Positions 1-14,533 of a DNA stretch of 64,000 bases are shown in pieces; positions within the stretch are counted from its first letter, which is position 1, and the number at the start of each line of letters is the position of its first letter. The notes beneath the pieces were generated by a model that saw only the letters and a list, made by a program, of their open reading frames with translations, searched no databases and was not told the DNA's origin. Source of the stretch: Lycocorax pyrrhopterus obiensis (Eukaryota > Chordata > Aves > Passeriformes > Paradisaeidae); the NCBI GenBank assembly GCA_014706295.1, contig JACSVZ010000011.1, positions 13,360,163 through 13,424,162 of the forward strand, read 5' to 3'. The position numbers and the translations under genes are program-made.

Positions 1-3000
1 TTAACTCAATTCAGAGACACCAAACTGGAGACAGGGAACCAGCCAAAAACAGAAGCAGGAATACAATCCCTGAGCCTGACCTTGGCTGGCTCCAGCCTTG
101 TACCTGCTTCTCCAGCACACACACACAATACTGGCTGCAAGAAAAGTAAATATTCTGTATTTAGTGGGTTGCTGCTCTAACACCACAGCACTGGCTGTAA
201 CCCCAAAGTGTCGCAGAACAAGCTTTAACTTCACTGATTATTTCCTATCCTTCAGGTATGGGGGCACGTCTAGACAACCTGCTACGAGTAATTTGCACCC
301 CATGGAGTAGCCTGACCTTTTTATTTTCTCTAACTACATACAGAAGTCTCCACTCAGCTCTGCTCCCAAGCTCTCCCTCCTGAGGCCAGACAACCTGGGC
401 ACCACAAGCCACCCTCCACCCAGAGAGGGGACACAGCCACCGGCACTCCAGCATGGGGGTGGTCACCAGCATCCCCCACTTTCCCCACTCTGCAGGGCCA
501 CACTCACACACTGGATCCCCTCAGCCAGCCAGGCTGTGGCCCTCCTTCAGGAGCAGCAGGGCTTCCCAGCCAGCCCCAACACCACCATGGCAACAACAGG
601 GATGTCAACAGGAGAGGAGGCAGTGGTGGTTTCCAGAGGTGACAGCAGCCTTTCCAGCAGTGGGACAAAGGGATGCTCAACACCCACCTGGTGCCCCCAG
701 AGGAACAGCTGTGGTCCCCCTGCCCCCAGAGTAGCAGAAGCCAGCTGCACTTCCCCACATCTGCTGGGATACTGGCAATGCCTGGCTGGCAGTGCCTTTC
801 TCAATGTAGTAGCAGCAGCTCAGGGACAACATACAATGAACACAGCAAACACACAGTGAAACTCCCTCCAACACACCTGCAAGAACTGCAGCATGCCCCA
901 AGGAAGCAGAGAGGGGACACACTTGCCCACAGCCCAGCACAAAAGCAAGCCAGGTACCTCAGCATTTCAGACAAGCTACCCTTCTCCATCCTAGCAGGGT
1001 CTGACCAAAGCAGGCTCCAAGCTTTGCTCTCTTTACAGGCACAGGTAACCATTAGTTTGTGCAGGGAGCTGAAATCCTTCCTCCATCCCCTGGGAAAGGC
1101 TCTTTGCATAGCTCTTCTCCTCCTGCAGAAATAAATGAGCATACAGCCAAGGGCAACAGGCAGGCATGTTGCATTATTAACCTCTCCTTTGCTGCAGTGC
1201 TAGGTGGACACAGAGCACTATGAGCCAAAACCCTACTGCAGGCTCTGAGATGGGACCTCACAGCACAGGCACACTCAGGCTTCTGAGCACCAAAACCAGA
1301 CACCCTGGGGGGGTTGCAACAGGCACATCAGAAACATCTCTCCTGTCATCACTGCTGCACCCACCAGATCAAACCCACTGAGTTAACTGGACACTTTTGG
1401 TGTCTTGCAGAGTACACAAAGCTGCAGCAAAGGCTGCAATGAGGATCCAGAGAGAAGAGGAAAGTGCTGGCAGAGACAGCTCACAGGATGGAAGAGGTGC
1501 AGATGGGAGCACTCTCTGCCCCCATTTTAACCCATGAAGTGCTCACTTCAAGAAAGGACTGACTGCAATGCTCAATCACTTCAGATGTTATCAAAATATT
1601 TACATTCCCTACTGAACAACTGCACCGAGATCACTTACCCAGCTGCCACCTCATGAAGGCCCAATCACGAAGTCCCAAACAAGCAGCCCACAGTCCTCTT
1701 TGTTCCAAACAGGATTCATATTTGTTTTCTTCTGAGAAAGAAGGAAAATAAAGTTGGGTCCTTTTAGCCATATTTCCGTTGCCTTCCTCTGCACAATGCA
1801 CTCACCCATTGCAAGGGAGAACATAGATCTATTTTTTTTGGTAGCACAGACCTCAACACACAGCCTTGGGTTTATTTTCTCCCTTTTTATTCCCACACTG
1901 GGAATCAATTTGGTTTCCTCATTTTTCACTTAATTTACATCTCACTTTCAAACCCTGAACTGCTTCTGTACTCTTTTCTAAATCAAGACACTATTTCAAA
2001 TTCCTGCCTTTCAGAGACCTTGCATTAGCTGTGCAGTTAACACATTTGAAAAGAGTAAATTGTTTTATCCTCACTGCCTCTTAAAAGAAAACAAAATCCT
2101 TGACCCCAACAAGTGCAATGCCTCCTAGGTTTTCTTTTTCTTTAGTTCTATGAAACCATTTAATCCAGCCAGCTGTCTTTGTGTCAATGCAAAAGAAAAT
2201 TTACAAGCCTCCAGAAGTTAATCACAGTTCAAGGGGAATCTCTGACACAGAGGTTAGGAAAGGCAGTAACCAAGGCTGTGCCTGACAGGAGACAGTGTCT
2301 TGCAAAGATGGGTAGGCTTTGGATGGAGGCTCAGGCCTGACTCAGCAAGGTACTGGCACAGGATCTCAGCCTCAACAAAAAAAAGGGACAGATGTCAAGG
2401 GTGACAATGTCTGTGCAGTTACAAGATAGTTCAATAGTTGTTCCTGGGACTGACACTATCTTAATCCCAACTGCCTTGGCATCCTGTTTCCTGGCAGCTC
2501 AAAACCATCTGAGATGCCGTGAACACAGAACACGCAGCAGCAGCAGCACTCTGTAGGACCAGGGCTTAGTGGTCTTTCCCAGTCACAGAGGCAGAGCAGA
2601 GCTCAGTGTCTCCTCCCTCACCCCCAGCTCTTCCCTGCCAGCAGGGTCCTGCCAGGACATTCTCCATCCCCCCACCACCATGGGGCACCACAGGCTGGGA
2701 GCACCAGGCTCTCCTCTGCTCCACCCAGGACACAGAACCGCCTGCAAGCCCAAGCACACGGCAGCTCTCTGCAAACGGACACCTCATGCCACTAAAACCA
2801 CAGCAACGCCTGAGCACCCAGCAGATCCTCCCACGGCCAGCCCCAAGGACCCCCCCAAATGCCACAGGCAGACCTTCCCTCCAGCTTCTCCAGGCTAAGG
2901 AAAAATGTGCTTAACCAGATCCACAACAGCTCGGCTGGCACTTGCAGCTTCTGGCATCACCTGGCAGCTCCATTTGCAGTAGGAGGGGTGTCCTTGGCTC

Positions 3001-6000
3001 CTGGCTTCACAGCAAATCGGCCATCCCCAGCCCAGCAGGTCTAGTGCCTCTGCAGGGCACCTCCAGACACCAACAGCTGGCTCTGTGATGAGAAGAAAGG
3101 GAGACAAAGATTAGAAAACACAACAGTAGTAAGTGGAACACAGGGAAGGGACAAACCCAGCCCGTGACATGCATTTCAACCTGAGCCCACAGGAGCACCT
3201 GGCATGATTAGAGCAGCTACAAAGCACCAGGCTGTTTGAAAGCAGTGCTGTGAAAGGAGTAGCTTGTTTTATTTATCACTTGAGAAGCACCAAAGGAACA
3301 AGCTGCTGTCCTTGCTGTCGCCAGCCAGCTGGTGCAGCTCCCTGCAGCACACAGGGCTGTGCTGGGAGATGCTGGGGCAGTCAGCAGGCACCAGCTCTGC
3401 TGGGCAAGGAACTTACTAACTGAAGCAGGCACCAAGAAAAAAAAAAATCAAAGCCAAATGTGGCTTTTCTTGCACTGGGCAGTTGCTTTCACAGGTCCAA
3501 CACAACCACACAGCAGTCACAATTGCAGAGTTTGAACTCAAGCAAAATCCCAAAGCATTTGGCTGGGTTGCTTAAGGAGGGACTACTGGATTGCCTTTGG
3601 CTTAGCCAAATATTTGACTGCATTTGTATCCAAACATCTTTTGCTTAAAAGATTGGGATTTTTGCTAAAAAACAGCTATGCAGAGGCTGTTCTGGGCTGG
3701 AAGCTGAGCCAGGGCTTTCGGATTTTCAAACAAGGCATCTGGTACATCCCCTAGAAGAGCCTCTGCTCTCTGCCCTGGAGGTACTGTCAGACTCTACAGC
3801 TTTTATGTGATCGAGGTCTCCATACTGACTCCCATCACATCATGTATTGGCAGTGGGAGCAGAGGGACAGATTTTCATTTTCCACCAAGAAGTTGTCCAA
3901 GTTGAACTGTTAAACAAGCTCCTCAGGTTCTTCCTTTGAACCTCTTCCCATCCTTCACACATCCCAAGAACTACCATGACTCAAAGAGGCAGCAACAAAA
4001 CCAGCCCCAACCATCTCCTGAGATTCTCCTTAAGGGAAACACTCCCACTCATGAAAGACCAGCTTCGTAATCAACATATGGCCTCAAAAGCAGAGGGGAA
4101 AACCCTTCAAAACATAAAGCAGAAGTGGAGTCACTCATGACATTGGAGTGGTTGATCGGAAAAGCTGGTCAAATGGGTCTGTGTAGCAAACACCAAGGGC
4201 CTGAAAGAGTAAACCTGTCCAGCCACTGTACCACTTAAAACAAGTGGGGATTTAGAAGACAGACAGTAGCCACATTAAAAAACAAAACAAAACAAAATCA
4301 ATCAATAAATTATAAAAAGTTAAAAGATAGGCACCCGAGTGGGGGTAGGAACAGCCAGGTTTGCATCTTGGTGACCATTAGCACAAGCATCTCTGAGTTC
4401 CAAGGCTGAGCTGCAGGACAGACCCACCTGATTGGAGCTGTCAGCCTCACTGCAGAGTTTTGGTTTCCCATTATAGGAACAGCTCAAGAGGGTGCAGGTT
4501 TGATTTGAGCAGCTTCTCTCTGCCAAGGATGAAAGCAAGGACCTGAGTACCCCATTTGTGACTTCCTCTCACATTGAAAAGTCTTCCTAGTGCACTCTGG
4601 CACCTGATCTCATTAAAAAGGAAGAGAGGGAACAGATGGAAACATAAAAAGAAACTGTCAGCTGCCAACCACTGCTCCCATCCTGTCTCCATCTCTCTCC
4701 CCACTGCGGCAGGAGCACAACCAGCAGCTCTTGCAAGGACAAGGCCAGCAGGAGACAAGGAGGATTTCATGTGGGCAATAAACAGTAGGAATAGATGAAA
4801 TCTTGGTAAATAAGAGCTCCTTTTGTCAGGAAAAGCAACACAGGAGAACTATGCCATGTCCAGGAACCCTCCTGTCCCCACAAACAGCAAAGAGTGATAT
4901 GCTGACTGAAACAGCCACCATGCCTGAAGCCTTTCCAGCATGCCTCCACCCACAGGCACCAGCAAACCCAGGAGCAAAGTCCAGCAAAAGATGAGCTGCG
5001 ACCCCCAGCAGGGCTTGTAGGAATCTCTCATTCCTCTCTTCCAGCCTGTAGTTCAGGTATTGAAGCACTCCAGGAAGCCTCAGCAGACCCAGGGGATGTC
5101 CTATAACCAAGAGCATAGGAGAAGGGACACAGAGCCACCACCCTTCCTTTCAAGGTGTTTGCTCCATGCTTGTCCCTGAGCATCCCTCCTTGGATGCCAC
5201 CACAGAGACAGCTCTGCAACTTTCCCTCTCAGAGCAGCACAGGGACTCCCAGGGCAAGCAGGTCACAGAGAAGAAACCTTCCCCAATTCCTTACCCATCC
5301 CCAAACATTTTCCCCTTTCCCAGAGAGAGAGAAAAAAAAAATACACTTCTCCTCCCCATGCCAGAGGCAGCACATAAGGTAGACCCAGGATGACACTGAA
5401 GGTCACAAATTTGCACTCATCTAATTACAGCTCTGCCAGGTATCAGGCAAAGGGACTCAACTTTCCATATTCACTCAGGAAAAGGTGAAGTCACAAGGGG
5501 AAGCAAAAAACTCGCATTCATCCCAGTGCTGGGAATGCTACAGGGAGGCTGATCTATCCTCTCTCTGTAATTAGCCTCTCTATTTTCTGAGCACCCAGTG
5601 GTTTCAGCAACATATAACATCAACTTTCTTAGTAGAAAATGACATCTTTCACCAGACTAACTTGATGGGAACAAAATGTATTACTGACAAACCTTATCTT
5701 GTCCATATCCTTGAGCACAGCTGGCTGGATCAACATACCTCTAAAACAAGTGCCTGCAGCAGTCCTGAAAGGCAGAAAAAACAGCATCTCAGCCTTGTGG
5801 CAGAACTGTGATGCAGATGATACTGCACAGGAAAATTAAGGTGTAAGTTGATTATGCATCAGCTTTTCCCCAGAAACTCCCTACAAGCAGGGTCTTGTCC
5901 CACAGAAGGCACAAGGCGTCACACCCCACGTTTGCTGTGGGCTTAGATGCCCAGCATGTCTGCAGTCAGATTACAGCACCTGCCTCCTGCCTCAGCCACC

Positions 6001-7764
6001 CACCTAAAAACCTTGAAGAGAAATGGAAAGGCACTGACCATCCAGCTGGTGCCTTCAGCCCTCAGCATCCTCCATCACTAAAAAAAACAGGAGAGGGCAA
6101 GTAAAAATTGTGCCCAGGCACCAGGAACCTCTAGAGGCATCCATCAGCTGAACTGCTGAGACACAAATATCTACAGCCTCTCTTTAGCACAGCCTCAAGG
6201 CAGAGTCTTTGTTTTAACCCTCCCTGGTTGCTGCTCCCACCTTTTAAATTAGGAACTGGATGCTAATTTCTGCCAGACAAGTTCACAATAACTTGCTGGG
6301 CTGAACACAAAAAGATGGCTTCAGTTTAATTTTCCTATGACTACAAGACAGAGGTTTCCAAACCTGTTTGGAAACTATTTTTTTTTCCTGGCTGGTCTCT
6401 CCAGCACTGAGAACTCCTTTTACAAATGATATCTCTGTATAGAGACGTCTGGGATTAACCAAGCCAGATACATCAAACCTTCACAGGGAATAGCTGGGCT
6501 GCAAAGGGAGCTATGAATCTCTTTACGGAGCAGACCCGGGAATTAGCCCAGCAATGGGGCTGGTGGGGAAGCCAGTTTGTTAGATAACACTCCTCCAGGA
6601 GCAAAAGGAGCAACAGCTTTGCAGGCTGACTGGGGAAGGCTCCAGCTGCTAACGGAACACAGCTCCCTCCTCTGCTGCTCTGAGAGCCCTCCCTCCCCAC
6701 ACAGAGACAGCAGATCAGACAGCAAATCTCCCCTCAGACAGGACATTTGAGGCTGTAATGGCACCTTCAGTCCCTGGGCTTTGCTCCTCTCCACTGCTCA
6801 GCAAACTTTTCTGCCTCACTGGACACACCGGTCCCTGCATGCCCTCAGCTCGAGAGGGGACCCTGGGGAGGTCAGACCAGCCCCTCCACGCTGTCAAGCT
6901 CACTGGGCTGCATCTCTGTGCAATCCTCAAGCCTTGCACATAAGGGCAGCCTATTTTTTCAATCTCATTGGCAAACTGAGCTGAAAAGCAGTTGGGGAGG
7001 AACATTCACTTGGGAAAGCAGGATTTCTCCTTCCCAGCAAGTAGCATTTGCAGGGCAGCAGACAAACTGGCTGACATTTGCAGAGAGCTCTGAAGGCACA
7101 TAACCCTCTGGAAATGTGCATCATCAGTCCTGCTATTCTTGGCCCACTAAGCTTGTTTGTCTCCCACAAAAGCTGTGAGAGAGCACAACTCTTGCACACG
7201 TGCTGTCTCCCTGGGAACTAATCCTACCTCTGTCCTCCTTGACTTAAGTGTTCATTTGAGCCCACAGCAAAATTTCAAGGCCTAGGAACACCTGGCATGA
7301 AGTGAAAACAAAGGTCAGGTATCAAGCACAACCTCTCCTGAGGATGTACACCCAACAAGAAATCCTCTCTCACTATGCTCATAATCCAGGTAAACAGCTG
7401 CTCTTGGAGACAGAAGCAATCCAAGGAACTCCCCAGCACAGCTCTCCCAAAGTCCTGCCTAGTCCCTTGGCAGGCCATGGGCTGCTGCCAGCATGGGCTT
7501 CCTGCCTTCCCAAATTCCCCCCTTGACATTCCCACTTGCCCCAAGTCTATGTACAAGTCCATCTGGCAACTTCACAGCAACAGCAGTTGTTCTTCCAGTA
7601 AAATAAATTCATCTAGGAGAGAAAAGGCAGCTGGCATCTGCTCCCTGACAGAGCCCACAGCAGACATTTCTACATGTTTTATAAGACTCTTTTCTCTCCC
7701 TTTCACTCCACATAAAGCAAACTGCATAGGTGATCAGTGGGATCAGGCATACAACCACGGAAAG
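1..7764. other. Non-coding stretch, no gene recognised
   Basis: Short ORFs only, none with recognisable domains or paired splice sites except the weak minus-strand exon candidate at 1639-1731. Simple repeats are a short (CA)n at about 117-128 and an AAAAC run at about 4278-4297. It may be intergenic or the intron of a gene that continues to the left. Confidence 0.5.
1639..1731 (-). other. Candidate minus-strand exon, 93 nt, unrecognised
   Basis: Read on minus, a strong pyrimidine-rich acceptor (TATTTTCCTTCTTTCTCAG) precedes 93 nt, which are followed by the near-consensus donor GTAAGTGATC. One frame is open throughout, with one leading base and then a peptide starting ENKYESCLEQRGLW. I recognise no family. 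The splice sites are better than average, but a pair this close arises by chance in long AT-rich DNA. Confidence 0.2.
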
Positions 7765-7925
7765 ATTTAGGTGGAAGAGAATTTGGATGTCTCTGGTCCA
7801 ACCTCTCTGCACAAACCATACAATTTCCAAGTTAAAACAGATTGTGCAGGGAGGCACTCAGCAGTGTTAGGTATCTCCCAGGATGGAGATTCCCCACCTC
7901 TCTGGCTCACAGAAGCCTTCACCTG
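7765..7925 (-). repeat. CR1 LINE 3' fragment, diverged, minus orientation
   Basis: It starts with 'ggtggaagagaatttggatg' and 'tctggtccaacctctctgc', and later has 'ggatggagattccccacctc', the reverse of the CR1 3' end. It is diverged and short. The right boundary is approximate. Confidence 0.65.
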
Positions 7926-10900
7926 CCTTTAAAGTCGCCAGACACACATTTGTCAGCTACAAAATGGGCTCCAAAAGATACTGTGTGCAATGATCCCGTA
8001 GTCCTTGCTCTGTAAGTCACCCTCAGCATACGCCTTCAAAGTCCTTGGCTCCCTGAAAAGAAGAAAAAGACTCCTATTGTGGGTGTTGTTTGTTTTGAAG
8101 CAGCCATGTGTTGAACCAAAATGCCAACTGCTTCATACCGCACAGCAGAAAGGCACCGAGGTTATCTGCCCTGCACATACAAGTGCCAGAAGATGGGTAA
8201 CAGACCAAGAATCCCATGGAAATAAAAGCAACCTCTTTTAGCAACATTTATCTTTCGTCCTGCAAATGCAGTGAGATACCTACCTCTTCTTCATGGCCTC
8301 TTGCAGACCCACAGCACCAGGCAGGCAGTATCAGGGCCATGGCATCACCACCATCTGTTTCACTGCCTGGGCAATCAGCTGAGTATAAACACAGCACATC
8401 AGAGATGGACACCCAGACAGCTGATTATACAAACCAAAGGGATCAGCCAGGAAATAGTAAAAAGAGGCCTGAGTCACAAACGACATGACAGAGCATGTGG
8501 TAAATGGGCTGATGAAAAGGAAAAAAAGAAAAAGGTTCCCAAAGCACCTAAGCCACACCACAGAGGAAAGGTCAGAAAGTAGGGAACATTCCAGAGTCAG
8601 GCCAGCTGTAAGTGAACCCAGCTCATGGCTCAGAAAAGCAGAGCTGTAACACGTACTGAGTGCCAAGATTTGCTCAGCTAATACATGCCAAACAGCAGCT
8701 CTATTTGTTTTCCACTGGATGAATAATCCTTTCTATCAGGATGCAATCAGGAGCCTAACTCCAATTTAGCTGGGACAGCCTTTCCTCTGATTAGGAACCT
8801 GGAAATCTCAGCTCAGCCACTCACAAGTTTCTTGCTTGCAGAGAGATTGTTTATAACAGCCCAGCAGATTAAATACAGCAAACATTCACTGCAAAAATCA
8901 AAGCAAAGCCAGAGCTACTGCTCTGCCTCTTTATACAGCTGCAGAGCATTTTAGTTGAGGGAACAGAGCAAAGGATCATTCTTTTGCTGATCCCCTGAAA
9001 TTAAAATTATGCAACTGCTTTGTATCACTCACTGCCATCCAAATTTAAATGATTAAAGGTGTTCATTTCTTTCTGGAGTCAGGGCAAAATAACGAGGACT
9101 TGCCACCTCCAGATGCCTGCACTTTGGGCTTGTCCATGCGTGACTTACACAACCACTGCAGTGACAGAGCACAAAACCCAAAGTCTCTCCTCACACTTGA
9201 TAACTGAAACTGAAACTCATCACTAGCTCACAAAACAGTGGGGCCAAAACCTGAAACAAACACACGCCCAGGATATGGGGAAAACAGGGAGGAATGCTGG
9301 AAACACCAGATTCCTGAAGCTAATAGCAGTATGGATGCTCCTTACACAAAAAGCTCTGCATGCTGCATTCCCATCATGCCATTAGTGGGGGTTCTGAATG
9401 TTTAAGGCTGTCCTCTACCTTGCTAGAGGGGTCTGATTCCTACAGATATGAAGTAGAGGTTCTTAACTCACTCAGCCTTGGGAAAAAAAAAAAAAGCTGT
9501 ATCCTAATGATAAAAAGCAGAAAAGCAGGCCCAAAGCCGAACACGGGACCACTGTGGAAGTCACTGTCAGAAGTCCAGGACAGAAAACAAAGGTCTCCCT
9601 CCAATCTCCATCAAAAGGGGATGATTCCCAAGTGCCTCCTACCTTCTGGGTAGTAAACCAGTCACTTGCAGACCAACCAAGTCTTTGACAAAGAGTCTGA
9701 AATCTCCACTGCGAACACCAGACAAGCTCCAGATGTCTTCAGCACAGGGCTGGCTGAATTATCCCCACCCAGGGAATTAGCTAAATGCAGTTTAACTCAT
9801 TTGCCTGCTTAGTCCAGAGCGCTTTTAAACCCCCCGTATTGATCCAAGTTGCCAGAGGTGTTCTAACCCTTGAGACCTCAAGATGCTAAAAACTGGTTGA
9901 GAAAGCAATTTTAAACACATGAATCTTATTTTCTTCGGTGTTTATTTAAATGACTATGAATGAACTGCTCATCCATCCTTGCTACCACCTCTTGCTAGGA
10001 GTAGGGTTCATTCAGCTCCATTTTGCATGAAATTCCTGCTTAAAATACTGAGCTGCATCAACAAATTCTGTCCCGGAGGAAAAGAATTTTCCTGCCCTGA
10101 ACCACGGTGCATCACACAGTCTTAATCTGGCTCTGCAAATTAAGGGCAAGAAGCAGGACAGGAACAGAACAATTAATAAATTGGCATAAACTGCTGGATT
10201 TTGAGGCCTGGTATGCCCCTTCTAAAAGAGACATCCAAACCCACCTGGGCTAAAGGACTGTTCCTTCAAGTAGAAGAAGCAATAGAGTAATCCCTCTGTT
10301 CTCCTCCTGGTTCTGGTCACCAGAGAGCTGTCCATCAGCCCACGGCCAGGAAAGCTCAGATCCTAATTAAAGGCAACATTTAAATCCCAAAGCTATAGAG
10401 ATACATTGGCAGCACATGGCAAGCAACAAAAATACAGAAGGTTTTGGTAACAATTCTTTGAATGGAAAACTAAAGTTTATAGGAATCACTGGAAGGCTCT
10501 TAGGGGAGGGTTAAACCTTGTCAACTGGGAGATTTAAGCATTGCCTGGGAAATGTCAAATGCTGTCAAGATATGACAAAGCTCTCTGTAGTGATGCCCTA
10601 GCAAAGGGCTCATCTCTGAGAATGCAGACTGATGGATCATCAGCCCTGCCAACAGAAAGCAGCTTATTAGCAATTGGTACAGAGAGTACAGCAACCTCAA
10701 AAAACCCAGGTCACTTCACCAAGACATCCAGCATCTCTCTCCAGTACCTACAGCCACATCTGCAGCCCAGCCCTGCTGTCAGCACTTCCAAACCTTGGCT
10801 TCCAGGGTGCTTCCAGGCACATCCAGTAAGTGCTTCCTGGCTTCCAGACCCTGGCTTTCCAGGAGCTGCACTCAAGCCACTTCAGGGAAAAAAGATTAGG

Positions 10901-11667
10901 ATGTTCCTTAACTTCATCAGCAGACTTCCAGGAAATTTCTCACCTCAGAGAAAATGAAACGAGAGGGACATTTTTACTCATTTGCTTCAAAGCGAAATAA
11001 AAGCAGCCACTGCAGCAATAAGACAGCTATCACTGGAATAGAGCTCTTCAAAGCCCTGAAATAAATAGCCTTGCCTCTAGCTTCCAGCTGCACTGAATTG
11101 CTTTACACCACCTTACACAAAATCCAAAATAAAATGCGTCCTACAAGTTATCAAAGAAACAGCATTAAAAATGTTGTTGATGCCCACAGGATTAGGCATT
11201 AACTTCTAAATTTCCCCATCCTTTGGTCTCCAGAACAAACCTTCAGGTCTGACTCAACCCCAGCATTAGGCTGGTCTTCTGAAATGGTAATGAAAGTGCC
11301 TTCAGCAAGATCAGACAGACCACAGAATCTTCTTTCCTTATTAGTTCAAGTCCTGCTGTCTCTGACCAGCTTGATTCCCACAACAGCTACTTGGCCTGTG
11401 GCAGCTGAACAGCCACAGAGCCTGAGCAGCAGATGAGGCAAAGCCTGAGGAAGAAAATCAGGTGTGAAAGACACTGACAAAGTGAAGAGCACTGGGATCT
11501 GAATGTCACACCATCCCTTCAGAAATGTCCCCATCTGGCTCCAGAACTACAGAGGCTGGTGCTCCAAGAAAGAGACACCTGGTGCTTTCTCTGGCCTTGC
11601 TTGGCACGTCAACATTTAAGCAATAGATGCCTTTACATCACCTCCAAGATATCCTTTGAAGAGAAGG

Positions 11668-11702
11668 AAGGAGGGAGAGAGAGAGAGGGAGAGAGAGAGA
11701 TG
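11668..11702. repeat. (GA)n purine tract
   Basis: Imperfect GGAGGGAGAGAGAG-type run, a simple sequence repeat with all purines on plus. Confidence 0.8.
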
Positions 11703-12548
11703 GGGAGCAATACACCTTCCAAGGAAGATTAAAAGAATCAAGGCTTTGTGAAACCTAACCAGGTCCCAGACATTTTTGTATCTTTACAGATGTTACTATA
11801 CAAGGAATGAAATAACATTAAAATCCATTTCACAAGGAGAAAAGAAAAGCTTTGGAGAAGAGCACAAAGGACAGCGCTGCAAACTCTTTCAAAGCCAGTG
11901 GAGCACACCTCCTCCCGGGGGTGGCCAGCTCTAATTGCCACATTGCTTCCCAGTAATGATAGGAGGAAGGGAGTCAGGACAGCTGCAGAAAGTAAATGAG
12001 ACTTCTCAAAGGAGAAAAAAGGAAAGAGACAATAACTAAGATCTTTTTACCATGCTATTTGTGACAAGAGCCATCAAAGCGTGAGAGTCAGTGATGGACA
12101 GCTGGGGAGAACAGTCAGGATTCAACAAAACTGCTCAGACAGGATAAAATCAGAATGAAAATTAACATTCATCAAAAGAAGTAGCCTTTTGCTTTGCCCT
12201 AGAGGTACCACTGTGTCACAAGGTAAATATCCCATTCTGCTGCCCAGATGCAAACCAAGCCCACTCTTTTCCTGAGGGCGACTGCCACAGCTCTGTAGGA
12301 GGGTAAGGATTGGACACCATCTCTTCTCTAGCTGGGAAGGAGAAGCTCCCTCCTGATCTGACAGGTTCACTTTGACAGGCATCAGAGTGGGCTGTCCTGC
12401 TCACAGTCATGTGTGGTAGGATGGGCAATTGTTCATGGGCTTGTCAGAGCCACAGAGGAAGCAAAATCCAAAGCTCAGTCACCCTAACTTTCCTCTTCTG
12501 CTCTAGTTTCATAAAGGTAAGGTTTTGAAAACATCTCTGTCACTTACC

Positions 12549-12593
12549 TTTTGTGCCAATGATCCCATCTTCATCAGGGTTGGCTCTCTTTTC
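12549..12593 (-). other. Candidate minus-strand exon, 45 nt, unrecognised
   Basis: On minus, the tract CTCTTTCCTTTTTACTCAAG precedes 45 nt, which end in AAAAG followed by the strong donor GTAAGTGAC. Two frames are open: one gives KRANPDEDGIIGTK (phase 2 in, phase 1 out), the other KREPTLMKMGSLAQK (phase 0). The first peptide is acidic and glycine-rich like a real loop, but I cannot assign it. Its phase does not join directly to the 1639-1731 candidate. Confidence 0.22.
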
Positions 12594-14533
12594 TTGAGTA
12601 AAAAGGAAAGAGCAGGGGAAGCCTGACTGAGCAAATAGTTTCCCTTCTGTGGGGGCATTTGCTCAGCCCTCCACCACTGGGAGGCAAATTATCTTCTGGT
12701 GCAAGGGCAGAGAGTTCAGCACAGCTCTGCTAGCTAAGAGCTTGGCCCAGGTCTCCCTTGTTGATTCCTGCTTTCTAACAAGCATCCCATTTTTAAGACA
12801 GGATTTTAAAAAAGGAGGCATCTGCACAACTGAGGAGACACAGGATTCCACTCCCTCCTCCTGCTTTCCAGAGCAGACCTAACACCCAGGAAGAAGACGA
12901 CTTGGGAGTCATCAGATGTAACATCTCATTTATTCGTTACAGCTGCCCCTGTTCTTCCCCCCATACCATTATGGGCAAAATATATGGCAATTACAGTCCC
13001 CCCTGCAGGTGCATTCTCCACGAGGTTTTGAAGGGCAGCTCTGAAGCAGAGCTCCATCTAAATAGAGCCAGCTTTGAGATCTGCATCCCAAAGCTCAATG
13101 GGAAATAGGCACCTCTAATCCTTAACAAAACATCAAGCAAGCCACCTAGGACACCGTGCCCTGTGCTGTAGCGATTCCCTTCACCACATCAAAGGTGAGA
13201 GTGTCATTTGACAAATCGCTCCTTCTTCTTCCTTTACAAGACTCTTGTGTCACAGCACTGCCTCCAAAGCTTCCCATTTCCCCTACAGAGCAAGGTTACC
13301 CCAGCATTTAAACATCAGACAACAGGTTTACCTGACACTTTGGAGTCAGCTAAGGCACAGCTCAGGCCCTGCACAATTTATGGTGCTCCTGGAAGATGGT
13401 GGCTTTAAAAAATCCCTTCTCTGGGCACAGCCTTGTCTCAGCTGCCAGAGCCCCCACACAGTCCACTGGGTCTGAGGGCACATTTTTCATTGCCCTTCAA
13501 GTCCCAGAAGGCCAGGACTTGAAAGGGACACTCTAAGGACATAGAGCGACCCTGGCTGTAGTGAGGGAATAAAATAAGTCAGAACGTAACACCTCTTCCA
13601 GTTAGTTTCCAGAAATCCTCAAGCAACAGAGAATTATTCCACACAATAACTTCTGCAGCTTGGGGAGATACAGCCGTGCATTTGAGGACATGTACAACCA
13701 GTGTGTACGGGCTCGTAGGTTGGGTGCTCTGCATTCTTCTCCCTTCATTGCTGTTGAGACATTTTGACTCCTTGGCCCTAAATTCTGGTTCTGCGATAAT
13801 TCCCCAAATAGTCAAACTACAGTTTCAGGCATCCCATTGCCTGAGGAGGATATGACCCTGGAAGTGTGACTGACCACAGTTCAATCTTTCCTGTAAGAAA
13901 CAATGGACAGAGAAATGTGTGCAGGCATTCCAGAAATGCACACAACCTAAGCCCACAGCGGCAGCACACGTGGCATGGAAGATGGAGAGACAAGCAAGAC
14001 CACTGGGGTTGTCAGCTGCCAACTCAACACCTGGTAATGACAAAAGTACTAAAGGAGATTCTGCTTATAAATACCAAGAACTAACTGCTCATTAGCCTGA
14101 AGTTGAGTGGAAAATCCCTTCATAACGCAAAATTAAACTTCATCATGTCCTGGTGACCCTGTCTGACCCATCTTCAAACACATCATCCTTCTGAAAGATT
14201 TCAGCTGCTTCACCTGCAAGACTGAACACCAGACAAATCTCCCACTGCCAGTGGTCCTGATGCCTTTTCCAATCCATTACATTTTCATCACCACCTTCCT
14301 GATGCCTGCTGCTCACCGAGGTCAATTAAGGATGAAGGATAGCAGGACAGTGACAACAGTAACCAGAGCAGGGTATGAAATAGCTGACAGCAGAGCTCCA
14401 AAACAGAAGGGACAGACAGCGAGGTGTTACTGTACACAAGCTTTCACAATGCAGATGCAGTATAGACAGGGCTATAATCTGCTCCCAGGCCTGGAAAACC
14501 CAATCCCCTCAGCAGCAGCAGCACTACTTACCC

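Noticed and set aside
673..1134. 153-aa plus-strand open frame
   Set aside because: Low-complexity Gln/Ser/Pro composition, no domain, no splice or promoter context.
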